A DNA stretch of 64,000 nucleotides from Chryseobacterium sp. SORGH_AS_0447 (GTDB lineage: Bacteria > Bacteroidota > Bacteroidia > Flavobacteriales > Weeksellaceae): contig NZ_JAUTAR010000001.1 in NCBI RefSeq assembly GCF_030818695.1, positions 2,970,501-3,034,500 on the forward strand, in the 5' to 3' direction. The notes below the pieces were generated by a model. The model saw nothing but the letters and a program-made list of their open reading frames with translations, did not search any database and was not told where the DNA came from. Below, piece by piece: positions 25,714 through 33,805 of the stretch. The translations under genes and the position numbers were made by a program. The stretch's first letter is position 1; every line of letters begins with the position of its first letter.

Positions 25714-26259
25714 TTATAAAGCTGTTGCAGTATAGGTTACTGTTTGCGTATACGTTCCGGCCGGTTTCCCTAAAATATCGGAAGATGATGATTTTGCGGC
25801 TGGAATCGTGTAGTCCAGATTAAGGGTCAATGAACTTCCAAGCGGAGCATTTGATACTAAAGTCTGATCCGTCGCCGATAAAACAACAGCGCTTTTTGTT
25901 CCACCCATCGTTCCAGCAGCGGTAGAAGGCTTGATGGTCAAAACATTTACAGGGATTACGTTAGTTCCGTTCATGAAATTGGCACCTCCTGCTTTTACTT
26001 TTACATTAAAGTTCTTTGTTGAAGTCACTTTTAAAGAGTTGGCTTTGGTAACGGTCTGATCCGAGTTATAATCTGCTGCCGTAGCATAGTTGAAGTCAAC
26101 CGTATTACCGATGGCCGTACTTCCCGCATCAATAGAGATGACATCGTTCAGGGTAATATTTACCGTTGTTGTTGCGGTTGTATTTTGAGCCTGGGCATTG
26201 TTGGTTCCTAAGATGAAGGCTCCGATAGTTAAGGCGACGATTAAAATTTGTTTTTTCAT
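25714..26259 (-). CDS. Secreted beta-sandwich subunit, copy 7
   Basis: 181 aa; signal peptide MKKQILIVALTIGAFILGTN...QAQ; mature part identical to copies 3, 4 and 6. Outermost gene of the right array. Upstream on the minus strand lie its operator, then the terminator and end of a lost eighth copy. Confidence 0.85.
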   Translation of the reverse strand: MKKQILIVALTIGAFILGTNNAQAQNTTATTTVNITLNDVISIDAGSTAIGNTVDFNYATAADYNSDQTVTKANSLKVTSTKNFNVKVKAGGANFMNGTNVIPVNVLTIKPSTAAGTMGGTKSAVVLSATDQTLVSNAPLGSSLTLNLDYTIPAAKSSSSDILGKPAGTYTQTVTYTATAL

Positions 26260-26311
26260 TATAGTAGTATTTATTTTTTATTCTTGATTAATTGTCCTCT
26301 TTTGAACATTA

Positions 26312-26380
26312 CAAATCTACGGCAGCGATAAAAGTTTCTTTGTAGTGGAAAATGGAAGTTCATGTAGTAAAATAACTACA
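26312..26380 (-). promoter_or_regulatory. Operator palindrome and promoter of subunit copy 7
   Basis: Palindrome at 26363-26380, half-site at 26341-26346, -7 element at 26312-26319 on the minus strand. Confidence 0.7.
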
Positions 26381-26400
26381 TGTATCAGTTAATGGAAAAA

Positions 26401-26485
26401 CCCCCAACATTAAGTGTTGAGGGCTTATAAATTGCTGTTATTTCTATTATAAAACAGTCGTCATATAAATTACCGTTTGCGTATA
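26401..26485 (-). pseudogene. Terminator and C-terminal remnant of a lost outer subunit copy
   Basis: Minus-strand codons read YTQTVIYMTTVL and stop (26447-26485), recognisably the end YTQTVTYTATAL, followed by a CCCCCAACA/TGTTGAGGG stem (26401-26423). The array was once longer. The remaining 110 bp to the next gene hold nothing else. Confidence 0.7.
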
Positions 26486-26597
26486 ATTTTTCTTTAGGTT
26501 TTTACAAAAAAATTTATAAGTCGTAAATGGGTTATCATCGGTTTATGAAATTTAGATTGTCCTACAAAGGTTTGCTGATTGCTGTTAACAGATCTTA

Positions 26598-27554
26598 TTA
26601 CTTCTTATTTAATTTTTCCAATTCGGGTAATTCACTTTTATACTTTTCAACATCCCAAACTAAATTCCAATTTTTAATATATTCAGCAATTGGACCTAAG
26701 CCAACTTCTGCTCTTCTTTTATCTACATTGTCAGGATCAATTAAAGGTAACACATATAATATTTTATTATAAGGATTGCTTCCTATCTGACTTCCGTATA
26801 TTTGTTTTCTACCTTCCCGAATTTCTATTCTGTCGATTAACAAAGCTAAAGAACCCGGACTGGCATTTCCTTTTATTACAGCTTCTTTCATCATAGGCAG
26901 ATATTTTTTCTGCGTTTCCAGATCTGCATGTTGAATAACAAGAAATAACGCGCTATTGGCTTGTGCACCTACTTTGTCTTTACCTACCCAACCTTTTTCA
27001 TCTAATATTTTTTTTATTTTTAATAAGTTAATTGAATCTTTCTGACTGGTAATTTTCCAAAGATCCTGCATTTCTTTAGATTCCGGACCGAATTTTTTTT
27101 GAGTTTCATTCATTTGAATTCGATATTTCTGGTCTTCGTCATAAATTGCCAATAATTCAACCTGCAATGGTTTGTCATAATTTGCTTCCACTAACTGCAA
27201 CTTTTTTTCTAACTTTCCAATTGTTTTACCCCATTCTTTTTTTGAATGCAAATTTTCCAAATCGGTATCAGAACTTAAGTGCTTTAGGTTTGTCCAACCG
27301 TTATCTATAGATAAATTCAGCCATTTAAAAGCTTTTTTTGCATCTCCTGCTAAAGATGACGCGCACGCAGCATTATATAAGTCACTTGGATTGTTGTTTT
27401 GAATTTTAAAAGCTTTATTATACAAATCAGCAGACATTTTATAATCTTTTGTTTCATATAATTTATCGGCTTCACTTATTAATTTTGAATATTCCTGAGC
27501 ATGAAAGCTTGTGAATAAAAATAATAATAGCAAAGTATAAAAACTGTTTTTCAT
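26598..27554 (-). CDS. Secreted TPR protein, DUF6624-like
   Basis: 318 aa from MKNSFYTLLLLFLFTSFHAQ, a clear signal peptide; a 17-residue longer frame is rejected for that reason. Residues about 22-110 form TPR-like helices (YETKDYKMSADLYNKAFKIQ, NPSDLYNAACASSLAGDAKKAFKWLNLSID). The C-terminal half (about 130-318) has DEDQKYR and the NSALFLVIQHADLETQKKYLPMMKEAV block typical of DUF6624 proteins. Function of that family is not known. Single gene. Confidence 0.8.
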   Translation of the reverse strand: MKNSFYTLLLLFLFTSFHAQEYSKLISEADKLYETKDYKMSADLYNKAFKIQNNNPSDLYNAACASSLAGDAKKAFKWLNLSIDNGWTNLKHLSSDTDLENLHSKKEWGKTIGKLEKKLQLVEANYDKPLQVELLAIYDEDQKYRIQMNETQKKFGPESKEMQDLWKITSQKDSINLLKIKKILDEKGWVGKDKVGAQANSALFLVIQHADLETQKKYLPMMKEAVIKGNASPGSLALLIDRIEIREGRKQIYGSQIGSNPYNKILYVLPLIDPDNVDKRRAEVGLGPIAEYIKNWNLVWDVEKYKSELPELEKLNKK

Positions 27555-27678
27555 TTTGTTTTGGATTTTTATTGTTTTGTGAGATTGTCTATATAGTCTA
27601 GCCACTGCTGATTTTTGTTAAAGAGGTTTTAATAATTTGTATATTGAATTTCCAAAAGCCCTGTAATCGAAACTGTGA

Positions 27679-28500
27679 TTAAATCTGCACTTCTTTAATA
27701 TCGATGGCCTTCTTACCTCTGATAAACAGTACGATCGCAGAGGCAATTACAACAGTTTCACATACTAATGTGAAGAAAAGTCCATTTATATCTGATGCAG
27801 CGAATTCGATGTTAAACAACCCGTTTCCCGCTCCATCAAAACCTACAGTATGCAACAGAATGTTTATCGTTATATGAAGTACGACAGCTGTCCATATTGA
27901 TTCTGTGTAATAAATAACGGCAATAAAAAGCAATGACATTGTAAAAGTTGTAATAACCATACTAAGTCCTTGCATCGTCAGTCCGAGCCCAGGTAAATGG
28001 AAAAGTCCAAATAATAATGAAATTAGAAAAATTGCACCTGTTTTTCCAAAGAGCCTTACAGCCGAAAGAAACAAAAAGCCTCTAAATAGTAACTCTTCAA
28101 GAGTATTGCCCAAACTGTAAGAAATAATGTCAATACCAAGAATAACTTTTGGATTGTGATTTCTTACTATCTCAAAGGGGTAAATCAGATACAAAATTCC
28201 CCACATGACTGCTATCAACAAGAAACCAAGAACACATCCATTCAAATAGTGTTTTAGGTATTTTAATTTAAATTTCAGAATATCATTTTCCAGGCTAGTC
28301 TTTTTACTAAACTTATTATTTAAATAATACGATATTGTCACAAGACCGATTAAGATTACCGAACGATTAAAAAATGATAAAAAATTATATCCGGAGAAAC
28401 GGAGCTGCCCCAAAAGATTAATAGTCCATATAAGCCCTCCCGATACTATGTATAAAGCAAAATGAAATATTAAAACTTTATTTGATTTTGTGATATTCAA
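27679..28500 (-). CDS. CPBP family intramembrane metalloprotease
   Basis: 273 aa with about eight membrane segments. Motif 1 EELLFRG, motif 2 FGLFHLPG and motif 3 HITINIL supply the glutamates and histidines of the Abi/CaaX-protease (CPBP) active site. Bacterial members may process peptides or give immunity to bacteriocins; no bacteriocin gene is next to it. Single gene. Confidence 0.88.
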   Translation of the reverse strand: MNITKSNKVLIFHFALYIVSGGLIWTINLLGQLRFSGYNFLSFFNRSVILIGLVTISYYLNNKFSKKTSLENDILKFKLKYLKHYLNGCVLGFLLIAVMWGILYLIYPFEIVRNHNPKVILGIDIISYSLGNTLEELLFRGFLFLSAVRLFGKTGAIFLISLLFGLFHLPGLGLTMQGLSMVITTFTMSLLFIAVIYYTESIWTAVVLHITINILLHTVGFDGAGNGLFNIEFAASDINGLFFTLVCETVVIASAIVLFIRGKKAIDIKEVQI

Positions 28501-28689
28501 TTTACAGAAGGTATCTAATTGTTACTAAATTTAAATCTATGTACTCCGTAAATATAATATTTATTAATTGTTAAAACATTTTATCTACCAATAAAATTTA
28601 CATTTTAAGTTTTAACAGGGTTATCGTTTAATATTTTAGTTTTTATTATATTTAATGCCGGGGAGTTGTACGAAAAAAATATTCAATTT

Positions 28690-29854
28690 ATGAAACTGCC
28701 AACGGATATAGAAGATCAGTACCTAAAAGAAGTTCTTGCCAACCAATCTTTGGAAAATCTCCCGGATGAAGAATGGAAATTTATCGACGGGTTTGAAAAC
28801 TATGCCATTTCCAATTATGGACGGGTGAAAAGTCTGGAGCGCATGGTTCCACTTCCCTTCGTTGGAGAACAAAAGATATTGGATCGGATTATCAAGCCGC
28901 AATTCTTCAGGTATTTCAACAAGCATTTAAAGTCCCATTTTTATAATGTAAGATGCAATATCAGCCTAGACGGAAAAGTATATGGAAAATCACCTGCCAG
29001 GCTGGTCTATTATCATTTTGTTGAAAAAATTTGATATGGACGATCTTTCATTGCGCATATCCTTTAAAGATGAAAATCGTTTCAATATACATTTCAGTAA
29101 TCTAGAAAAGATAACAGCTATAGCACTTAGTAATAAAGTATTTGATGCCGGCAGAGGGAAAAGGGGAAATTACCGGCAGGCCGTGAGCCAATATACTGTT
29201 AACGGCAGTTTTATTGCCAGTTATACGGATATTTACGAGGCAAGTAAGACTTTGGGAGTTCACCATACCCATATCATTGCGGTTATCAATAAAAAGAGGA
29301 CTACTGCAGGATCATTCAGATGGTTTCCAAAAGATTATATAACCACTAGAAAAGATTTTATACCGGATACTAAAATTCAAGCCAAAGAAATATTCAATAT
29401 AAACCTGTGGAAAAAGATCGGCGAACCCCCTGTTGATCAAGACAACCCTCCTGCCTGCCTGAATTTATCGCTGGAGGATCTACCCGGCGAAATATGGAAA
29501 CCGATTCCCAATCTTGAAGGATATTTTGCCATATCCAGTAAAGGGAGGATCAAACGGCTGGATACCTGGACTGAGAATAAAAATAAAACCTTTTTCAGAG
29601 AAAACATTATTTCTCTTTTTCTGGACAGCTCCTTTAATAGAAGGGGTGATCTTTACGTAAATTTAAGTCATAAATGCAAACGGGTTCAGATAAGACTTAA
29701 CAAATACCTCTATTATTGCTTTGTGGAAAAGTTTGATCTTAAAGACCGGACAAAAGTGGTTATCAATCAAAATACTCCTTTCTGGAATATTGATCTGGCT
29801 AAACTTTCATTAGGGCATATTTCTTCGTATCTCAACAAAAAGAAAACAGAATAA
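28690..29854 (+). pseudogene. Two-module NUMOD4 domain protein, frameshifted
   Basis: Two repeats of the same module are visible. Module 1: LPDEEWKFIDGFENYAISNYGRVKSLER, ending ARLVYYHFVEK. Module 2: LPGEIWKPIPNLEGYFAISSKGRIKRLD, ending LNKYLYYCFVEKFDL. EIWK.I...Y.iS..GR.KSL is the NUMOD4 DNA-binding motif, followed by a middle NUMOD1-like part (YTDIYEASKTLGVHHTHIIAVINKKRTTAGSFRW). No HNH nuclease is seen. The frame shifts at an A6 run (29024-29029): with A5 it would read VEKFDMDDLSLRIS, matching VEKFDLKDRTKVV of module 2. ATG at 28690 is preferred over an upstream TTG. Confidence 0.75.
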
Positions 29855-30168
29855 ACAAGTTGTTTTTACCCATGCTTTTTCTGTAGGCTATCTTTTTCGA
29901 ATGAGAAAAATTAATCCCAATCAAAATCCGGAAGCTGTAAAGTTGAGCAGATTCCGGTAGATAACATTATAAACCCCACCGGGTTTCAAAGCTTGTGGGA
30001 TTATCTGTGCCTTCTAAAGTCAAATATAAAATTTGGGGCGGGACGATTATGCAGGTTCTTTTTTCCGGTACAGCATTGATTTATTCAGGCCACTTAAAGA
30101 AAACACCAGGGTAATTATATTAAGCTGTAGCCATTACTATTTTACAGATGATAAAATAGATCCGTATT
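29855..30168. other. Gene-free gap
   Basis: 314 bp without a convincing frame. A 19-codon frame from 29901 (MRKINPNQNPEAVKL) is too short to support. Confidence 0.4.
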
Positions 30169-30990
30169 TTATCTTTCAGGATAGTGGACCGCTTTATCTA
30201 TTTCGATAGGATTATTATTTTCTCTGATATATCGTTGCCGTGATTCAGTCAATTCTTTAAACTGATTGATGCTTTTTATATCAACACCATTAATGCTAAA
30301 CGTTGTATTCGGATTTTTTTTGAACTCTTCACGAGTTTCGTGATACGGATCTTTATATTTGTCCATTAACATCTTATTGATGTTTTCACGGGTTGTTTTT
30401 ATCGGTTTTTGTCCGTAAAAACTTTCGATGAACGGAGTTTTATAGGTGTTTTTTAATTTAAAACTTTTTACTAAAGTAAAATCAAAGTTATTTTTATCAT
30501 CATACAATTGAAAAATCATCCCCGGTAATCCCCGAAATTTATAGGGACCTTCAGAAATATTAATATCCTTTGCAAACCAGGCAGTCCAGTTTCTTCCGCC
30601 AAAATTTGCTGTTGCTTTTTGCAAAGTATAATTTTCAAATTTTTTAGTATCGTTTTCGAGCTTCCAATTAATTTCATCTTCAGTATCGAAAACAAATACA
30701 TCGTTGATGAGAAGATAATTGCTGTAGATGTTTGAATTTTTAGACCGAAGTAAAACCGGAGTAGAAGTATCCCAAAGCTGACTATTCTGCCCTTTTGTAA
30801 TATTGGTTGAATCTATGGTAACGTAGTGGTAATTATAAAATTTTACATTGTCTGGATTTATATCCAGCGTCATGTTTTCTTTTTTAAATTCGGCTTGCTT
30901 TGGATTTTGCTTAAATTTAAATTCATAAATAAAGCGATGCGTCTGGGCATTGACTAATCCAAAAATCAGGGTAAAAATAAATATTTTCAT
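30169..30990 (-). CDS. GLPGLI family protein
   Basis: 273 aa from MKIFIFTLIFGLVNAQ, a clear signal peptide; a 60-residue longer frame upstream has no homology pattern and is rejected. FRGLPGMIFQLYDDKNNFDF is the name-giving GLPGLI block, preceded by AWFAKDINISEGPYKF, also typical. These periplasmic or surface proteins are numerous in Flavobacteriia; function unknown. Single gene. Confidence 0.88.
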   Translation of the reverse strand: MKIFIFTLIFGLVNAQTHRFIYEFKFKQNPKQAEFKKENMTLDINPDNVKFYNYHYVTIDSTNITKGQNSQLWDTSTPVLLRSKNSNIYSNYLLINDVFVFDTEDEINWKLENDTKKFENYTLQKATANFGGRNWTAWFAKDINISEGPYKFRGLPGMIFQLYDDKNNFDFTLVKSFKLKNTYKTPFIESFYGQKPIKTTRENINKMLMDKYKDPYHETREEFKKNPNTTFSINGVDIKSINQFKELTESRQRYIRENNNPIEIDKAVHYPER

Positions 30991-31153
30991 GTTACATTTT
31001 TTAATATTGGTGGGTTTATAACTGTCTTCTATCGGCAAAATTAAAATATTCCGCTTATATTTTGGCAAGTTTGAAATTATAACGGCTTCAAAATAATGAG
31101 CTTGCAGATAGTTACATAAAGATAAAAAGGGTAAGAAATCACTACCAATGGAT

Positions 31154-32029
31154 TCAGACAAGTATTTCATGATTCCTTTTCTCTTTTACCAAGCTTAATT
31201 CACCAAAAGCTGCTATATTCCAGACAATCATTATTATCGAAAATGCATATAATCCCATAGTAAAGCCAATAAATAAGTGCATGGATATCATAGCCGCCAA
31301 AGTAATTTTTCTTGTTTTTTTGAGACGGACTAAAATTGGATAAGACAATTCGAGCAGAACTGTTAAAATACCGCCGACAATATAAATGATGGGTATAGGA
31401 TAATAATTGCTGTCGATTGATACGAGAGCATTCCAGACCGATTTACCGTCCCACCAGCCGGAATCCAGGGCCTTTGCCAAGCCCGAGAAGAAATAGGCAA
31501 TAGACAAATGTATCTGTAGTACAGTCTGATAATTAAAATATATTTCAATATTTTTCTTCTTAAAAATCAGACGATCACAGGAATAATATTTTCCAACGGG
31601 AAATATAAAACAATAAAATAACGACATGGTCACAAACTGATCATATCCGTAATTAAATTGGGAAAAACTCTTAAAAATAAGCAGTTGTAAAATCAGCGCG
31701 AAAAGTGCCGAAAAACGGGTTAAAAATCCAATGACCAGAAATAATAAAGAACCGAGATAGGCAGATAAAACAAATTGGTAGAAAAAATCCAATAATCCGT
31801 TGTCTTTGAGAAATAAACTCATCGGATACAAATATCTGAAAACACCTGTTTCCATATACATGAGCTCTTGTGGCATCAACGTATCAGCTGAAGAAAACAA
31901 TAAAAATAAATCTCCTTTTAAAGATAATATTTCAATGATCGCTACCAAGCCTATCATAATCCTGAAAAACAGTAAAAAAGAAGCTTCTGAATATTCCCGT
32001 TTGAAATAATCAGATATTCTATTTGGCAT
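31154..32029 (-). CDS. HTTM domain membrane protein (gamma-carboxylase-like)
   Basis: 291 aa from MPNRISDYFKREYSEASFLLFFRIMIG. About eight membrane segments; the helices and loops such as LSIAYFFSGLAKALDSGWWDGKSVWNAL follow the HTTM domain found in vitamin K-dependent gamma-carboxylase homologues. Its first codons overlap the end of the upstream gene by 11 bp, so the two are co-transcribed. The catalytic Lys region cannot be assigned with confidence. Substrate unknown. Confidence 0.75.
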   Translation of the reverse strand: MPNRISDYFKREYSEASFLLFFRIMIGLVAIIEILSLKGDLFLLFSSADTLMPQELMYMETGVFRYLYPMSLFLKDNGLLDFFYQFVLSAYLGSLLFLVIGFLTRFSALFALILQLLIFKSFSQFNYGYDQFVTMSLFYCFIFPVGKYYSCDRLIFKKKNIEIYFNYQTVLQIHLSIAYFFSGLAKALDSGWWDGKSVWNALVSIDSNYYPIPIIYIVGGILTVLLELSYPILVRLKKTRKITLAAMISMHLFIGFTMGLYAFSIIMIVWNIAAFGELSLVKEKRNHEILV

Positions 32030-32606
32030 GGTATAAATTGCTCTGTAGTGCATATAATTTTATTTTTTTGTTGATATCTTTATAATAATCAGGAACTACG
32101 GTAAGAAGTTCCACCCTGTATGAACTGCAATTTGGAATTGAATATGCCTTTTTCTTTCCTAACCATTTCATTGATTTTGTAATATATTCTCTTCTGAATT
32201 TAACTAAATCGGATAAACTGTCTTCCTGTATTAATTTTTTTGTATCGGATATGTAGTTTGCCATATAAGAAGAATATCCTCCTAACCGTTGAATTCCGTT
32301 TACACTGTTTAATCCAAAATATCTATCGGTTGATATAACATTATTTTTCTCGTCATAATAACTAATTTTAAAATATTTCTTTGAGGATGTTTTTATACCG
32401 TAAAAACCGTATCCGGTGTTGATGCCTGTTAAAATATAATACCATTCATTATTTTCATTTTGTATGAAAAGTCTTGGAAAATCAGGTTTTGATTTATAAT
32501 GAAAACTCCAGAAATTATCTACTGTAGTATTTATTCCCTGGAAAAAAATTAAAACCAGATGTACGATGAAAAACACCGTTATTAAAAACTGTTTTGATTT
32601 TTCCAT
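32019..32606 (-). CDS. Hypothetical membrane-anchored protein, partner of HTTM gene
   Basis: 195 aa. One N-terminal membrane helix (about 7-24) followed by a soluble domain with YYILTGINTGYGFYGIKTSSKKYF. Proteins of this kind commonly sit directly upstream of HTTM genes in Flavobacteriia (from general recall). Overlaps the HTTM gene by 11 bp. No family name recognised. Confidence 0.7.
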   Translation of the reverse strand: MEKSKQFLITVFFIVHLVLIFFQGINTTVDNFWSFHYKSKPDFPRLFIQNENNEWYYILTGINTGYGFYGIKTSSKKYFKISYYDEKNNVISTDRYFGLNSVNGIQRLGGYSSYMANYISDTKKLIQEDSLSDLVKFRREYITKSMKWLGKKKAYSIPNCSSYRVELLTVVPDYYKDINKKIKLYALQSNLYHAK

Positions 32607-32938
32607 GCTATTTAACTTTTATGGTTCTTAAAATCTATTATATCTTTGGAAGTATTGATTGGTCTGTAATTATAAATTTCTGATGTCGCAATTCATAAAT
32701 ATTTAAATAAAAATAGAGGTCATATTCAAGCTCATACCAAATCTATTTTCAACATAGGTTTTGAGCAATTTGAAAATACAATAGTATTTCCTGCTGAAGG
32801 CACCTAGACAAAGTTGATCATAAACAACTGAGTATTAAAAACCCTGATAAGCATGAAGTTGAAATATGACCTCTCAATCAGAAATAGTGAATAGAAATGT
32901 CCTTCTTTTCAAAAGGACATTCTTTCTTTTCTACCGGA
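32607..32938. other. Gap with a hairpin near its right end
   Basis: AATGTCCTT (32896-32904) pairs with AAGGACATT (32913-32921) and is followed on + by a pyrimidine/T-rich tail. It lies just past the stop of the small secreted protein. No gene in the other bases. Confidence 0.45.
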
Positions 32939-33184
32939 TTATAAACTTGAAAGAGCAGTACTTTGAGTTTTTACAGGTGTCGTTGGCGATTCTGTCCATC
33001 GGGTATCACATTTGCTAAACGTCTGATTTGTTTCAAACTTAGCGTCACATGCTCCTGCTGCTACCTTTAATACAGAAGCAACCTCTGCTTTGTTAATAGC
33101 ACTGTTGTTCTTCTTAGCGGGAGCAAAAGAAAAAACTACAAAAGTAGCGGCTATAGCTGCTGTTGAAAAAATTATTTTTTTCAT
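32939..33184 (-). CDS. Small secreted protein with two cysteines
   Basis: 81 aa from MKKIIFSTAAIAATFVVFSFAP, a typical signal peptide; a 7-residue longer start is unlikely. The mature part (about 55 aa) has ACDAKFETNQTFSKCDTRW, with two Cys that could form a disulfide. No lipobox. Single gene with its own hairpin downstream. Function unknown; small exported factor or peptide is possible. Confidence 0.6.
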   Translation of the reverse strand: MKKIIFSTAAIAATFVVFSFAPAKKNNSAINKAEVASVLKVAAGACDAKFETNQTFSKCDTRWTESPTTPVKTQSTALSSL

Positions 33185-33329
33185 AATAATAATTGCTGTT
33201 CCCAAGTTGGTTTGAATAAGTAAAGTCGGGAACTTTTTCTTTACTTACATGGTTTAGAAGTTTTCACTTTATTTATAATCCGTTTCTTTTGCATTGCGCA
33301 CTACAAAATATCCGGATGATAAATCGTTC

Positions 33330-33551
33330 TTATGGTTTCCAGTGTCCACCATCCTTAATCGGAGGTCTTATCCCACCTTCCAGGTGATATCCTGTGCTGT
33401 CTTTTAGCATTTCAGTACTGTCTTTCCCACCAGTTGTCTTTTCAACGGATTCGACTTTTTTGTCAAAAATATTTTCTGCCAGATCATTTGCATCGTTTCT
33501 ACAAGAAATCAATACCAATAGGATTACAGAGAGGATAAACATCTTTTTCAT
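33330..33551 (-). CDS. Small putative lipoprotein
   Basis: 73 aa. MKKMFILSVILLVLISC ends in a lipobox (LISC), so it is probably lipid-anchored after cleavage. The rest is hydrophilic, ending GGIRPPIKDGGHWKP. Not recognised. Confidence 0.6.
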   Translation of the reverse strand: MKKMFILSVILLVLISCRNDANDLAENIFDKKVESVEKTTGGKDSTEMLKDSTGYHLEGGIRPPIKDGGHWKP

Positions 33552-33805
33552 ATTTTACAATTTGATGATTAAATGGTTTATCCGGTACCGGAAATTTATA
33601 TAAGCTTAATGAAACGAAATTAGAAATTAAAATTTCCAAATATTTAAGAAACTTTGATTCTATTTATAAATCATACCATTTGATTTATAAATTATCACAA
33701 AAATAATGCACTGATTAACAAATGATTAAAATTAAACAAAAGCATTTAAGGCAGACTTTGAATTTTCAGATTATTTTAATTAATTTTGATAGATAAAACT
33801 ATACT

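Larger units (their letters stand above)
24404..26380. repeat. Tandem duplication of a roughly 1-kb subunit module
   Basis: The unit operator/terminator/remnant/spacer/hairpin/subunit gene occurs twice in a row: the stretch from 24409 through the gene ending at 24692 resembles the stretch from 25351 through the gene ending at 25714 in reverse order of transcription. Shared spacer words include the GGTTGGTAAATTGGT block and the AAGGCTTCC hairpin. Differences in the spacers show that the event is not the most recent one. Confidence 0.65.

Noticed and set aside
30991..31170. 60-residue N-terminal extension of the GLPGLI protein
   Set aside because: The inner ATG begins a proper signal peptide; the extension overlaps the end of the HTTM gene.
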